This document shows, one piece after another, positions 8,427 through 17,980 of a stretch of 64,000 nt of DNA. The notes beneath the pieces are model-generated. The model did not search any database and was not told where the DNA came from. It saw only the letters and a list, made by a program, of their open reading frames with translations. Both the position numbers and the translations under genes were made by a program. The first letter of the stretch is position 1. The number at the start of each line of letters is the position of its first letter. The DNA comes from an uncultured Clostridia bacterium (GTDB lineage Bacteria > Bacillota > Clostridia > Oscillospirales > Acutalibacteraceae), in contig CALGRR010000067.1 in the NCBI GenBank assembly GCA_937880805.1, positions 1-64,000 of the forward strand, in the 5' to 3' direction.

Positions 8427-11033
8427 ATGATTAATAAAATAGTTTCATTAATTCTTTCGTTCTGTGTTCTGATTTCATCATTGATAACGGGGCTGTTTGA
8501 TTTCGGTGAAGATTTAAAAATTGTTGTTCCCGAAAACTGGGAGCTCTGCATCGGCGACAGCCGAACTCTTGAATGCGTTTTCTCCGAAAAAATCTCAAAC
8601 AGAAATCTTGAATGGAGCGTTGAGCCCGAAGCTGTTGCGTCGGTTGATAAATGGGGCAGGGTAACGGCTGTTTCAGAAGGCAGGGCAACCGTAACCGCAA
8701 AGGGCAGCGGCTTTTCAGACAGCGTTGTGCTGAATGTTGTTGAAACGCCCACAAGGCTTGAGCAGAAAACCCGAAAGCTTGATTACGCAAACGAAGGAAT
8801 CAATGAGGTTGAAAACCTTCAGAAATTGGTTGAAAGGTTTCCTCACGGCAGCAAGGCGATTCCCGATTATGTTTATTCAATCAAAGATTATTCACAGTAT
8901 CAGAGAGCTGTAACTGCCGACGGCGCAATATGGGAAATAACAGATTACGGTGTTCTGAGAACCGATAAAAACGCACCCACGCAGCGAGATGCTGAGCAGC
9001 GTTTTATGGGTGACAGATATTTTTATTCAAATGACAGCCAGAATGTTCTTGCCATTGTTCCCGACGGAGAAAACGGAATATGGACCGTTATGGAAAAAGG
9101 TGTTACGCACATCATAATGATGGAAGCGTCAGGAAGGCTCAAGGCTTCATATTTAAGCAGTATTACGCAGCAGAATGTGAGCAGGCACGGCTTGGTTGAC
9201 CAGGCGACTGCAACAAGCTATGGCTGGGTAAGCTATGAAAGCGATAATGACGGCCTGTGGACTTCAATGTACGGTGCGGGCGAGCTTATGCGATATGCAA
9301 CATTGCGTGATGACCCGAATGCAACCGAGCAGGAAATTGAAGAAGCCAGAAAGGCCGCATACAGCTCATCCGAAGCTGTTCTTTTGCTTTATTATATATC
9401 AATGCGTTCGGGAACAACCGAGGCTTATATCCGCCGACAGACTCCCGAAAACATACCCGGCACACCCGATGACAGATGGCTTTCCGGCGAGGCTCTTGAA
9501 AAAGGCGGAGATGCATCGGTTATTCTTCCTGCAAAGAGCCCTGCAAAGATATTTGATGAATCACTCGCTTCGCTCACCTTCCTCAATTCAACCGCAAAGC
9601 TTGAGGGAAAAGGCTTCTATGAGGCGGTAAACAAAAATGATTGGTCAAATCCTTATGAAAACCCAAATGCGGAATATGAGAAGCAAACACGCCTTATTGA
9701 AGGCTTTCCCGCAAGAACATTCTCTTTGAAATCCGAAAATGTGGGCAGATATGATAATATTTATTGGTCCGTAAATGCTGACGGCACGGCAACGGGCATT
9801 TCGGATAAGCGGCCGGATCAAAGCGGTTATCTTCTTAACGGTGAAAATTTAAGGGGCATAACCGTTGATGCATCGGCAAAGGTGCCCGAAAGACTCTGGA
9901 ACGATGTTCTCGGTTCCGAAGTATCTCCCGAGGATATTATATATAAAACCGATACAAGTGCCGATGAACTTATCGGTCATATGTTTTTATTCAAGCTGAT
10001 GTATGACATCATTGCACCTGAGGATCCCGAAATAAAGGAGATTCTTGTTGATGCGATTGATAATCTGGCACAGCATCTGAGCGATAACAGCTATATGCTT
10101 TGCGATGCAACGGGTCAGCCCACAACCTGGGCTAATTTCAGCCGTTCGCTTACCTCTTCGCCAAGCTCCGTTGCCGAATCATCGCTTCACGCATTTGTTC
10201 TTTTATCCGTTTTTAAAACCGCAGCCTATATTACGGGCTACCAGAAGTGGGAAGATGAATACCGTATGGCGGCTCTTGACCCCGCATATGAATATGCAAA
10301 GGTTACCGCACAGCATTATGAAAGAATGCTCGCTGCCATTCAGTATTTCGCCGCTGATGCAACTATTCCGCTGCTCGGCAATCTTGTTGGAATGCTCAGC
10401 AATACCGACCTTGTTGAAACGATTTACAGATATATAGTTAATTATTCTTCGGAAGAAATGGCAATGCTCGGTTTTTATGTAATGTTCCAGCTTGAAGAAG
10501 ATGAAGAAATATTAAAATATTACCGTAACGCAATCAATGATTGGTGGTATTCGATAAAATACAGCGAAAATCCGCTTTGGTATTATATTTATCAGCTTGC
10601 ATATCCCGATAAAAAAATCAGCGATGCATACGGCAAAAACATTGTTGAAACTGCGGCGTGGTCTTTGAGCAGGCATCCCGCCGATCTGATAATGTACTGT
10701 GCATCGAATAATAACAGAGATGATATTGCACAGCTCAGCCTTTCACGAATCGGTCTGAATTTCAATGTTGTTCTGAGTTATAATCTGAAAACAAGCCCCG
10801 CCTTGCCCGAATTAGGGGATAAGCCTGAAATAACGGATATTGTGAAATTTGTGCTTAAAGCCTCAAAGCTTGATTGGGCGGTTGCCGCACCTGATGAAAG
10901 AGTGTTATATAAATACAACACATCGTCCTATTATATTGACGGCTATCACCGCACATACTGTATGCAGGGCTCAACAACCTATACTCTTCCTTATTGGATG
11001 GGTGTTTATCACGGAATGCTTTGCGAGCAATGA
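8427..11033 (+). CDS. Exported protein: bacterial Ig-like domain plus propeller/alpha-barrel region (unknown enzyme)
   Basis: An 868-residue protein. I chose the ATG at 8427 because GGAGGAGAG precedes it and the promoter overlaps the earlier start. It opens with a signal peptide (about 1-22, Lys then a hydrophobic core). A Big_2-like Ig domain follows (about 25-95: LECVFSEK, SVDKWGRVTAVSEGRATVTAKG). The remainder resembles the protein at 54824-57001: both share SDNDGLWT/SDNDGLFT, GHMF/GHYF, a QPTTWANF/VPTTWANW block and the ending LPYWMG.Y.G.L. The family is not one I can name. The shared part looks like an all-helical toroid typical of carbohydrate-active enzymes. It is followed 30 bases later by a GH29 gene, so a glycan-related role is likely. 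Confidence 0.8.
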   Translation: MINKIVSLILSFCVLISSLITGLFDFGEDLKIVVPENWELCIGDSRTLECVFSEKISNRNLEWSVEPEAVASVDKWGRVTAVSEGRATVTAKGSGFSDSVVLNVVETPTRLEQKTRKLDYANEGINEVENLQKLVERFPHGSKAIPDYVYSIKDYSQYQRAVTADGAIWEITDYGVLRTDKNAPTQRDAEQRFMGDRYFYSNDSQNVLAIVPDGENGIWTVMEKGVTHIIMMEASGRLKASYLSSITQQNVSRHGLVDQATATSYGWVSYESDNDGLWTSMYGAGELMRYATLRDDPNATEQEIEEARKAAYSSSEAVLLLYYISMRSGTTEAYIRRQTPENIPGTPDDRWLSGEALEKGGDASVILPAKSPAKIFDESLASLTFLNSTAKLEGKGFYEAVNKNDWSNPYENPNAEYEKQTRLIEGFPARTFSLKSENVGRYDNIYWSVNADGTATGISDKRPDQSGYLLNGENLRGITVDASAKVPERLWNDVLGSEVSPEDIIYKTDTSADELIGHMFLFKLMYDIIAPEDPEIKEILVDAIDNLAQHLSDNSYMLCDATGQPTTWANFSRSLTSSPSSVAESSLHAFVLLSVFKTAAYITGYQKWEDEYRMAALDPAYEYAKVTAQHYERMLAAIQYFAADATIPLLGNLVGMLSNTDLVETIYRYIVNYSSEEMAMLGFYVMFQLEEDEEILKYYRNAINDWWYSIKYSENPLWYYIYQLAYPDKKISDAYGKNIVETAAWSLSRHPADLIMYCASNNNRDDIAQLSLSRIGLNFNVVLSYNLKTSPALPELGDKPEITDIVKFVLKASKLDWAVAAPDERVLYKYNTSSYYIDGYHRTYCMQGSTTYTLPYWMGVYHGMLCEQ

Positions 11034-11063
11034 ATAACGTTTTAAATAATTGGAGTGACTGAA

Positions 11064-12344
11064 ATGTACGAGAATAATTGGGAATCACTTAATTCACGCC
11101 CCGTGCCCGAATGGTTCGGCGATGCAAAATTCGGTATATTTATCCATTGGGGTCTTTATTCGGTTCCTGCATATACGAAGAAAGGCGATTATGCCGAATG
11201 GTATATGAGGCAGATTGAGCAGGAGGGTGAAGTGCTCGATTTTCATAACAGAGTTTACGGAGAAAAAACCAAGTATGAAGATTTTGTAGGCGGCTTCAAG
11301 GCGGAGCTTTTTGATGCAAAGAAATGGGCAGATCTTTTTGTTAAAAGCGGTGCAAAATACATAAACATTGTTTCAAAGCATCACGACGGCTATTGCCTTT
11401 ATAAAACAGACTATGCGTGGAACTGGAACAGCGTTGATGTTGGCCCTCACAGAGATTTTTTGAAGGAGTTAAAAGATGCACTCGAACCGACTGATGTTCG
11501 CTTCGGTGTTTATCATTCGGTTTATGAATGGTTCCATCCCACATATCTCAAAAACCCCGAGCAGTATGCAACAGAGCATCTTATCCCTATGCTTAAGGAG
11601 CTTGTTGAGAAATATCAGCCCAACACTCTTTTTACCGACGGGGAATGGGATCAGACATCTGATGTATGGCATTCAACAGAGTTCCTTCAGTGGCTTTATA
11701 ATGAGTCGAGCGTTAAGGATTTCATAGTTCCCAATGACCGTTGGGGCAAGGAAACAAGAGGCAGGCTCGGCGGCAATTTCACCACTGAATACGGCTATAT
11801 TGAAGCGGGAAAGAAAATTGAAGATATTGAGCTTGACAGACCCTTTGAAGAATGCAGAGGCATCGGCAGGTCATTCGGCTTTAACAGAAATGAAGACCTT
11901 TGCGATTATCTGAGTGCAAAGGAGCTTATCGAAATGCTTTGCGACCTTGTTTCAAAGGGCGGCAATTTCCTTCTTAACATCGGTCCCGCAGCAGACGGCA
12001 CAATTCCCGTTATTATGGAAGAAAGGCTTCTTCAGGTGGGCGATTGGCTCCGTGTTAACGGCGAAGCAATTTACGGCACACGCATTTATTCCAAGAAGCT
12101 CCAGAACGGTGTTTATTACACAAAAAAAGGCGAAGATGTTTACGCAATAATCAACCGTTTCCCCTTCGGTTCACAGGTGCTTGAGCTTGTTGATTATGAC
12201 CCCTCGCTCAAAGCTGCACTTCTCGGCAGCGATGCAGAGCTTGAAATAATAAATAACGGCGGCAAAGCAGAAATTGTTTTCCCCGCAATCAATCCCGATA
12301 ATCTTGACAGTAATTGGCTTTATACAATTAAACTTTCCAAATAA
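11064..12344 (+). CDS. GH29 alpha-L-fucosidase
   Basis: A 426-residue TIM-barrel glycosidase. SKHHDGY (104-110) and the nucleophile region LFTDGEW (Asp192) are typical of GH29; family enzymes retain configuration and release L-fucose. The C-terminal beta domain is short (about 345-426). There is no signal peptide, so it acts in the cytoplasm on imported fucosides. I prefer the ATG at 11064, with GGAG 8 bases upstream, over a GTG three codons earlier. It is co-transcribed with the exported protein before it. The acid/base residue cannot be assigned by eye. Confidence 0.9.
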   Translation: MYENNWESLNSRPVPEWFGDAKFGIFIHWGLYSVPAYTKKGDYAEWYMRQIEQEGEVLDFHNRVYGEKTKYEDFVGGFKAELFDAKKWADLFVKSGAKYINIVSKHHDGYCLYKTDYAWNWNSVDVGPHRDFLKELKDALEPTDVRFGVYHSVYEWFHPTYLKNPEQYATEHLIPMLKELVEKYQPNTLFTDGEWDQTSDVWHSTEFLQWLYNESSVKDFIVPNDRWGKETRGRLGGNFTTEYGYIEAGKKIEDIELDRPFEECRGIGRSFGFNRNEDLCDYLSAKELIEMLCDLVSKGGNFLLNIGPAADGTIPVIMEERLLQVGDWLRVNGEAIYGTRIYSKKLQNGVYYTKKGEDVYAIINRFPFGSQVLELVDYDPSLKAALLGSDAELEIINNGGKAEIVFPAINPDNLDSNWLYTIKLSK

Positions 12345-12348
12345 CAAA

Positions 12349-12377
12349 AACGGCTTGAACAAATTGTTCAAGCCGTT
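12349..12377. terminator. Bidirectional terminator after the fucosidase gene
   Basis: The perfect 12-bp stem aacggcttgaac/gttcaagccgtt has a 5-base loop. T runs follow on both strands (TTTT plus, TTTTT minus), so it serves both convergent genes. Confidence 0.9.
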
Positions 12378-12381
12378 TTAC

Positions 12382-14547
12382 TTATTGTTTAATATTTAAT
12401 TCTGAATTATTTGCGATATATTTTTTGCCGTTTGCAGTTATAACGGCATTTTCGGGAATATGCAAAACAACCTCTGATTTTTCGGGATAATCAAGCTTGA
12501 TTATTGTTTCGCTGTTGTTTTTAGATATATCAAGCTTTATATCTCCGATAACTGCGGGCACGGTGCAGGAAATCTTATCGTGAAGATTATACTGCGGCTT
12601 TATTTCGATTTTCTCATAGCCTGCAGTAAGCGGCTTTATTCCCGCAATGTGCTTGCTCATAATAACAAGCGGGCCGCCGGTCCAGGCGTGATTTGAGGTT
12701 CCGTCTTTTTTAATCCAGTTTTCCCAGAGCGTTGAATAATCCTCTTCAATCATCTCGCTGTATCTTTCGCACATCCTTTGCTCCGCAAGAGCAAATTCTT
12801 CCATTTTGCATAAAGCTTCAAGAACATAGTATTCCATATACGGGCTTGCGTTTCTTGTTTCAAAAAGCAAGCCTTTGATTTTTTCATAGTTTTCCCTCGG
12901 GCAAATACCGGAAAGCACTGCAACTGCGTTCCCTCTGTCATCATAGCCCTCATTATCTGGGCTCTTGTAGCCTTCACCGGTCCATAATTTCTGATAAGCT
13001 TTGGAGAGAGTGTTCATTCTGCCGTTTAATTCTGCTGCGGTATTTTCGTCACCGAGAAGCTCAGCCATATTTTTAACAGCTGATAATGCATAGTAATACC
13101 AGGCGTTTTCAAGAGGTGCAACATCAATTCTGCTGCCCCAATCCTGCCAATCCCAGGAGCCGCTTCTGTGTTCAACAAGTCCGCTGTCCTGCATTTTCCA
13201 CAGATTGATATAATCAACAGATGCCTTATAAACCGATTCAATGAATTCTTTGTCACCGGTATAAAGATAATAAGTCAGGAATCCAACAACGCCCGCAAGC
13301 TGCTGGCAGGGGAGCTCAAAATAATCGTTTTTAATGGGCACAACAGTCTGAAGCACTTTTGTTTCGGGGTCAACATAAGAAAGCATTGTATTAACGCCTT
13401 TGCGGTAAAGCTGATATGACGAGTGTGAAAGGCTGTAAACCGTCAGCATCATTTCGTTTGTAACATCGCCCCACCACTGTGCTCTTTCTCTGTCGGGGCA
13501 GTCCATAAAATTATCTCTCATTGTAACATAGAGAGTACGCAGAGATTTCTGCCAAAGAGTATTCATATTATTGTTTTCACATTTGAATTCTCCGCAGAAT
13601 TCGGTGTTGTAGCCGCTTTCTCTGTATTTAAGACTGATTATTCTAACTCCCGAGGGAATTTCATATGTTATGTTTTCTCCGTTGAACCAGGCAGGGGATT
13701 CAAACGCCTGAACTCCTTCTTTTGTAACATATGTGCTGTGGATTGAGCCGGTATGGGTGTTTTCGGTTGTAATAACAATTTTTTTGCCCGCCTTTGCCTC
13801 AACTTCAAGATACGGAGTAAGCTGAGCGTTATATGGAATTTTAAGAGTGATTTTCTTCTTTATTTTAAAGCTTTTACCCTCAAAATCGGAGCTGTTTTCG
13901 TATTCCTTCAGACCGAAATCTTTAAACATAGGAATCTCTCTGCTGAATGTTTCGCCCCAGCAGCCTTCGCCTCCAACGGCATATTCGGTTGCCTTTTTCC
14001 AATCAGAAAAATTATATCCCAGACTGTTCCAAACGCTGATTTCTTCACGGGCATCATAACAGATATTGCTCTCAGGCAGTCTGTAGTTAGGCTGCAATTT
14101 TCCGGTATCCTCTTTGAATGCGGGGTGCTTTTTAACACTCCAGCTGCTGTCGGAAATTATTGAAATATTTCCATTTTCTGCCTCGAAAATCAAGCCGCCC
14201 TGACCTGCATCGGAGCTTGAATAGCTTGCTTCATTGCCCCAATACCAAACAAGAATGCTGATGAGATTTTCGCCCTGAACAAGATGTTTTGCAATGTCAA
14301 CCTCATCATAATAACAGCCCGTGGGAGAAGGACCTCTTTTAAGCCCGCCTTCACGCACAATGCATTCACCGTTTATATAAAGCCAATATTTGTTTTCAGC
14401 CGCAATTTTTGCAGTCAGATTTTCGGGAACAAGTGAAATATTTATTTCTTTGTTAAAACATAGCCATATGTTTTTGCTCATTTTTTCTTCATCGAGCCAA
14501 ATCCATTTTGCCTTCCAATCGGTTTTTAAAACTCTTTTGTAATCCAT
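12382..14547 (-). CDS. GH78-type alpha-L-rhamnosidase-like glycoside hydrolase
   Basis: A 721-residue protein with N-terminal beta-sandwich domains (about 1-330, including carbohydrate-binding-type WLYINGECI) and an (alpha/alpha)6 catalytic barrel. The hallmark NFMDCPDRERAQWWGD spans about 346-361; in GH78 the acidic residues of this motif are catalytic. GSWDWQDWG and TSNHAWTGGPL follow as in the family. Known members cleave alpha-L-rhamnosides by inversion. No signal peptide is present. It is in an apparent two-gene unit behind the Gfo/Idh/MocA gene (27-base gap). Substrate specificity is inferred from the family only. Confidence 0.87.
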   Translation of the reverse strand: MDYKRVLKTDWKAKWIWLDEEKMSKNIWLCFNKEINISLVPENLTAKIAAENKYWLYINGECIVREGGLKRGPSPTGCYYDEVDIAKHLVQGENLISILVWYWGNEASYSSSDAGQGGLIFEAENGNISIISDSSWSVKKHPAFKEDTGKLQPNYRLPESNICYDAREEISVWNSLGYNFSDWKKATEYAVGGEGCWGETFSREIPMFKDFGLKEYENSSDFEGKSFKIKKKITLKIPYNAQLTPYLEVEAKAGKKIVITTENTHTGSIHSTYVTKEGVQAFESPAWFNGENITYEIPSGVRIISLKYRESGYNTEFCGEFKCENNNMNTLWQKSLRTLYVTMRDNFMDCPDRERAQWWGDVTNEMMLTVYSLSHSSYQLYRKGVNTMLSYVDPETKVLQTVVPIKNDYFELPCQQLAGVVGFLTYYLYTGDKEFIESVYKASVDYINLWKMQDSGLVEHRSGSWDWQDWGSRIDVAPLENAWYYYALSAVKNMAELLGDENTAAELNGRMNTLSKAYQKLWTGEGYKSPDNEGYDDRGNAVAVLSGICPRENYEKIKGLLFETRNASPYMEYYVLEALCKMEEFALAEQRMCERYSEMIEEDYSTLWENWIKKDGTSNHAWTGGPLVIMSKHIAGIKPLTAGYEKIEIKPQYNLHDKISCTVPAVIGDIKLDISKNNSETIIKLDYPEKSEVVLHIPENAVITANGKKYIANNSELNIKQ

Positions 14548-14574
14548 AAAATCCCCCTCAATTTATGGTATTGA

Positions 14575-15636
14575 TTAAAGAATAACCTCTCTGCCTTTTT
14601 CTGCAGATTCATATATTGCACAGAGTATTTTAATCATATCAACACCTTGTGAGGGCTTGAAAACGGGTTCTGCACCTTCAGTAAGAACATCAACGAAGTT
14701 CTTGATATTCTTCTTGTGTCCGTTTCCGTCCATCTTACCAGCAGGAATAATGTCAAGAAGCTGACCGTCTTCTTCTGTGTAGAATTCAACCTCATTCTCT
14801 TTCCATTTGAGACCGGCCTTTGTTCCGCGCAGTTCAACAAAACGGTTTTCGGATTTGATGTTTGATGCCCAGCTGAATTCTATCTGAAGAACGGCACCGT
14901 TATCAAAACGTATCATACCCATTGCAAGATCTTCAACGTCAAAAGTTCCTTCGGATTTTGCATCGCCGAACTTTGAGTTAACTGAATCGCTTGTATCGTT
15001 ATCTGCGAATTTAGTGTATGTGTTTGCACTTACCGCAACGGGCGTGGGGTTGCCCATAAGCCATACGGCAAGGTCAATCATATGAACGCCGAGATCAATA
15101 AGAGGGCCGCCGCCCGACTGTGCTTTTGTTGTGAACCAGCCACCCTTGCCGGGAATACCTCTGCGTCTTTGCCAGCCGCAGCGTCCGCAATAAATCTCAC
15201 CCATTTTGCCTTCTTCAACAAACTTTTTTGCGTACTGTGATGCTGTGGCAAAACGGTTATTTCTTATAACCATAAGCACTTTGCCTGCCTCGTCGGCGGC
15301 GTTTTTCATCTTGAGGACCTCTGTAACATCAATGGCATCAGGCTTTTCGCATAAAACGTGCTTACCTGCCTTGAATGCATCAACCGCAATTATGGAGTGG
15401 AGATAGTTAGGCGTGCATATATCAACAGCGTCAATGCTCTTGTCCTTAAGAAGCTCTTTGTAGTCTGTATAAACAGCAGCTTCGGGATAATATTTATCCC
15501 TGAGTGTGATTGCTCTTTCTTCGATAATATCGCAGAAAGCAATAACCTCTACTCTGTCATCTTCATAATAATTTTCAATGTGGCTGCCGCGGCAGATACC
15601 GCCGTTGCCGATAAGTGCAACTCTTAATTTTGCCAT
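14575..15636 (-). CDS. Gfo/Idh/MocA family NAD(P)-dependent oxidoreductase
   Basis: A 353-residue two-domain dehydrogenase. The N-terminal Rossmann fold begins VALIGNGGICRGSHI, and the conserved EKP motif carries Lys98. The C-terminal alpha/beta domain holds GGGPLIDLGVHMIDLAVWLMG-type residues (quoted in part as GGPLIDLGVHMIDLA) containing the substrate His. Members oxidise or reduce sugars and some act as glycosidases by a redox mechanism. Its position upstream of a GH78 gene suggests work on a deoxy-sugar or glycoside. AAAGGAG lies upstream of the start. Confidence 0.9.
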   Translation of the reverse strand: MAKLRVALIGNGGICRGSHIENYYEDDRVEVIAFCDIIEERAITLRDKYYPEAAVYTDYKELLKDKSIDAVDICTPNYLHSIIAVDAFKAGKHVLCEKPDAIDVTEVLKMKNAADEAGKVLMVIRNNRFATASQYAKKFVEEGKMGEIYCGRCGWQRRRGIPGKGGWFTTKAQSGGGPLIDLGVHMIDLAVWLMGNPTPVAVSANTYTKFADNDTSDSVNSKFGDAKSEGTFDVEDLAMGMIRFDNGAVLQIEFSWASNIKSENRFVELRGTKAGLKWKENEVEFYTEEDGQLLDIIPAGKMDGNGHKKNIKNFVDVLTEGAEPVFKPSQGVDMIKILCAIYESAEKGREVIL

Positions 15637-15688
15637 ATTTGTTTCTCCTTTGTTGGTAAAAACTCAAGTGAATTAATCACCTGATTTT

Positions 15689-15716
15689 ATTATATCAGAA
15701 CGGTAGAAAAAGTAAA
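15689..15716 (-). promoter_or_regulatory. Promoter of the oxidoreductase/GH78 operon
   Basis: On the minus strand TTTACT (15716-15711) and TATAAT (15694-15689) are separated by 16 bases. Confidence 0.6.
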
Positions 15717-15786
15717 TACAGAACTCAGAATTAATCTGTAATCTCATTCATACATTTAATAAGTAGATTGCACTCAAAATCCGTGA

Positions 15787-15999
15787 ACTATAGAAAAACA
15801 TAATCTTCGACATATCCGCTTTCACGATTTACGGCATAGCTGTGCAAGCTTGCTTGTTGCTAATGGTTTTACATTAAAAGATATTCAGGAATGGCTTGGA
15901 CACGCTGATATTCAAACAACGGCAAATATCTATGCTCATTTAGATGTTGAACGGAAAAACAAGATAGCTAATTCAATGACAAACTGCCTTAATTTCTGA
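15787..15999 (+). pseudogene. C-terminal remnant of a tyrosine recombinase (phage-type integrase)
   Basis: An open frame of 70 codons, without a start codon or upstream domain, reads NLRHIRFHDLRHSCASLL, then LKDIQEWLGHADIQTTANIY, and ends at TGA 15997-15999. It keeps the catalytic box Arg (HDLRH), the H of LGH and the final Tyr (ANIYAH). The N-terminal two thirds of an integrase are missing and a TGA closes the frame just upstream, so it is decayed. It marks the left edge of the accessory island. The other ~150 bases of this intergenic stretch (15637-15786) hold only the oxidoreductase promoter. Confidence 0.88.
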
Positions 16000-16016
16000 T
16001 TGTGTTAGAAAAAGTG

Positions 16017-17567
16017 TTAGAAAAGAATGCTTTTTTTAAAAGAAAAAACCTCATACATCAACGAAAACCGTTGATATACAAGGCTTTTAAGTGGTCGGAG
16101 TAAAGATGATATATCCAAACCCGCGCAAGCGGTTTCAATCTCTTGGAAAGAAACACGCTTTGCGCCTTTTCGGTAATTAAGATTTATGAGAATTTCGTCG
16201 TCATAAACGACTACACTGTTTACAAATCTGTTGATTAATGCTCTGCGACCTTCAAGAGTATTCGTATCAATATTTCTGAAACTCATTATGTAGAACATTA
16301 TCTGTTCATAAGAGAAAGTCGGCTTTTTGATTTCTTCCTGAATTATGCTCAATTCAAGTTTTCTTTTCGTTTCTTCAAGCTCATCAAGTCTTCGCTTTGC
16401 AGAGTCATTTATAATGCCTGCCTGAATGGCATTCAGCATATTTTCTATGCCCTTTTCGGTATCGGCAAGTTGTTTCCTCATCATCGGCAACTCACCGCAT
16501 TCCTGTCCCTGTGCTTCATACGCCATTTCCGTAAAGTATTTTACAAAATCATCGTCTGAAATCATTTCTTTGACATACTTGATAACAACATATTCTATCT
16601 TATCCTTGCGGATTGATTTGTGCTTTGCGTTACAGGTCTTTTTTCTTTTTGTGTTGGCACATCGGTAGTATCTGTATTTTCTGCTCTTATATTTACTTGT
16701 TCCTATTTCGCCAACCATAAATGCGCCGCAGGTTCCGCAGAATAATTTTGTTGTCAGCAGATAATCATCTTCGGCTTTACGTTGAGCCGGAACTTTTTTG
16801 TTTTTCTCCATCCGTTCCTGAACCCTGTTAAACAAGTCTTTCGGAACGATGGCGGGGATTCCGTCGGGAATCACAATATCACGATACTTGTATTCACCCA
16901 TATATCTTCGGTTGTGAAGAACACCCGAAACAAAGTTAAGGTCAATTTCGCCGCCTTTGTTTGTCTTTGCACCGAGTTCGTTGAGTCGGTCACGGATTTC
17001 TTTCATTATCATTCCGTCATCGTACATCTTGAAAATATCGAGAACAACGGGTGCGGTCAACGGATTAATCTGATAATGTTTTTCTTCGTCAATCGTGTAA
17101 CCGTAAGTCGGAGTACCGCCGTTATATTTGCATTTCAATGCATTCTCCGTATGACCTCGGATTACCTTTACCGCAAGTTCGGCAGAGTAATATTCCGCCA
17201 TACCTTCAAGCAACGATTCGAGAATAATTCCTTCGGGTCCGTCTGCTATGTTTTCCGTTGCCGATACAACTTTTACACCGTTTCTTTTGAGTGTTGCTTT
17301 ATAGTGAGCGCTGTCGTATCTGTTTCGGGAAAATCTGTCGAGTTTCCAGACGATAACCATATCGAACAAGCCTTTTGCACTGTCTTTAATCATCTGCAAA
17401 AACTCGGGACGGTTATCTGTCTTTGCGGAAAATGCACGGTCAATGTAATGTCGGACAATCGTGATTCCGTTCTTGTCACAATATTGAGTACATTCTCTCA
17501 ATTGACCTTCAATGGATTCTTCTCTCTGACCTTCTGTGGAGTATCGTGCGTAGATAACTGCTTTCAA
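16017..17567 (-). CDS. Large serine recombinase (resolvase/recombinase/zinc-ribbon domains)
   Basis: A 516-residue site-specific recombinase. The catalytic domain (1-145) has the nucleophile Ser10 in YARYSTEGQ, VWKLDRFSR and a Glu/Tyr-rich E-helix. A recombinase domain follows (about 160-260). The zinc ribbon is CGTCGAF ... YYRCANTKRKKTC (about 275-315). A coiled-coil segment (about 350-400) comes next, then a tail. Such enzymes integrate and excise phages and transposons. Its start overlaps the stop of the XRE regulator (ATGA), giving a two-gene module. The last ~30 codons overlap a hairpin (about 16040-16065) that may act as the terminator. The gene looks intact. Confidence 0.93.
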   Translation of the reverse strand: MKAVIYARYSTEGQREESIEGQLRECTQYCDKNGITIVRHYIDRAFSAKTDNRPEFLQMIKDSAKGLFDMVIVWKLDRFSRNRYDSAHYKATLKRNGVKVVSATENIADGPEGIILESLLEGMAEYYSAELAVKVIRGHTENALKCKYNGGTPTYGYTIDEEKHYQINPLTAPVVLDIFKMYDDGMIMKEIRDRLNELGAKTNKGGEIDLNFVSGVLHNRRYMGEYKYRDIVIPDGIPAIVPKDLFNRVQERMEKNKKVPAQRKAEDDYLLTTKLFCGTCGAFMVGEIGTSKYKSRKYRYYRCANTKRKKTCNAKHKSIRKDKIEYVVIKYVKEMISDDDFVKYFTEMAYEAQGQECGELPMMRKQLADTEKGIENMLNAIQAGIINDSAKRRLDELEETKRKLELSIIQEEIKKPTFSYEQIMFYIMSFRNIDTNTLEGRRALINRFVNSVVVYDDEILINLNYRKGAKRVSFQEIETACAGLDISSLLRPLKSLVYQRFSLMYEVFSFKKSILF

Positions 17568-17920
17568 TCATCTGTCACCCCCTCAGAACTCAAAAGTTTC
17601 AGAAGAGTTGCCTTGAGTTGATGGTTTGCTCTGGAGTTGGGGTCAAAGCACATTTCAACAAACTTTTCCATTTCGGGGCTGTACTTTGTTTTGTGTTCAT
17701 ACAGTCTGCCTTGCGGATTATCCGTTCTTCCGTAGATATAATCCAGAGAAACATCGTAGTAATCTGCAAGCTTAACCATATTTTCAGGCGAAGGTGTTGC
17801 CGAGCCGTTTTCATATCGGTTGATGCTCGACTGCTTCATTCCCGAAATCTGAGCAAGTTTGTTTTGGGAAAGACCCACACTTTCACGGAGCGCTTTCAGC
17901 CTTTTGCTGATGATTTCCAT
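17564..17920 (-). CDS. XRE-family helix-turn-helix repressor
   Basis: A 118-residue regulator with an HTH domain at about 5-60 (LSQNKLAQISGMKQSSINRY). The C-terminal part is charged and has no other known domain. I chose the ATG at 17920 because GGGAGGTGA lies just upstream; a longer frame runs back to 17980 but would include the promoter. It is coupled by overlap to the serine recombinase and probably represses both genes through the palindrome at its promoter. Confidence 0.9.
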   Translation of the reverse strand: MEIISKRLKALRESVGLSQNKLAQISGMKQSSINRYENGSATPSPENMVKLADYYDVSLDYIYGRTDNPQGRLYEHKTKYSPEMEKFVEMCFDPNSRANHQLKATLLKLLSSEGVTDD

Positions 17921-17951
17921 CGTTTCACCTCCCATATTATATTGTGTAATC

Positions 17952-17980
17952 ATTGTATCACAAATAAATATAGTTGTCAA
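17952..17980 (-). promoter_or_regulatory. Promoter and probable operator of the XRE-recombinase module
   Basis: On the minus strand TTGACA (17980-17975), a 17-base spacer and TACAAT (17957-17952) form a near-consensus promoter. The -35 box lies inside the perfect palindrome tagttgtcaacta (17971-17983), a likely site for the XRE protein itself. Confidence 0.75.

Noticed and set aside
15755..15790. tRNA-Leu-like string actcaaaatcc as a possible att site
   Set aside because: It resembles an anticodon loop only over about 10 bases, and the rest of a tRNA 3' end is absent.
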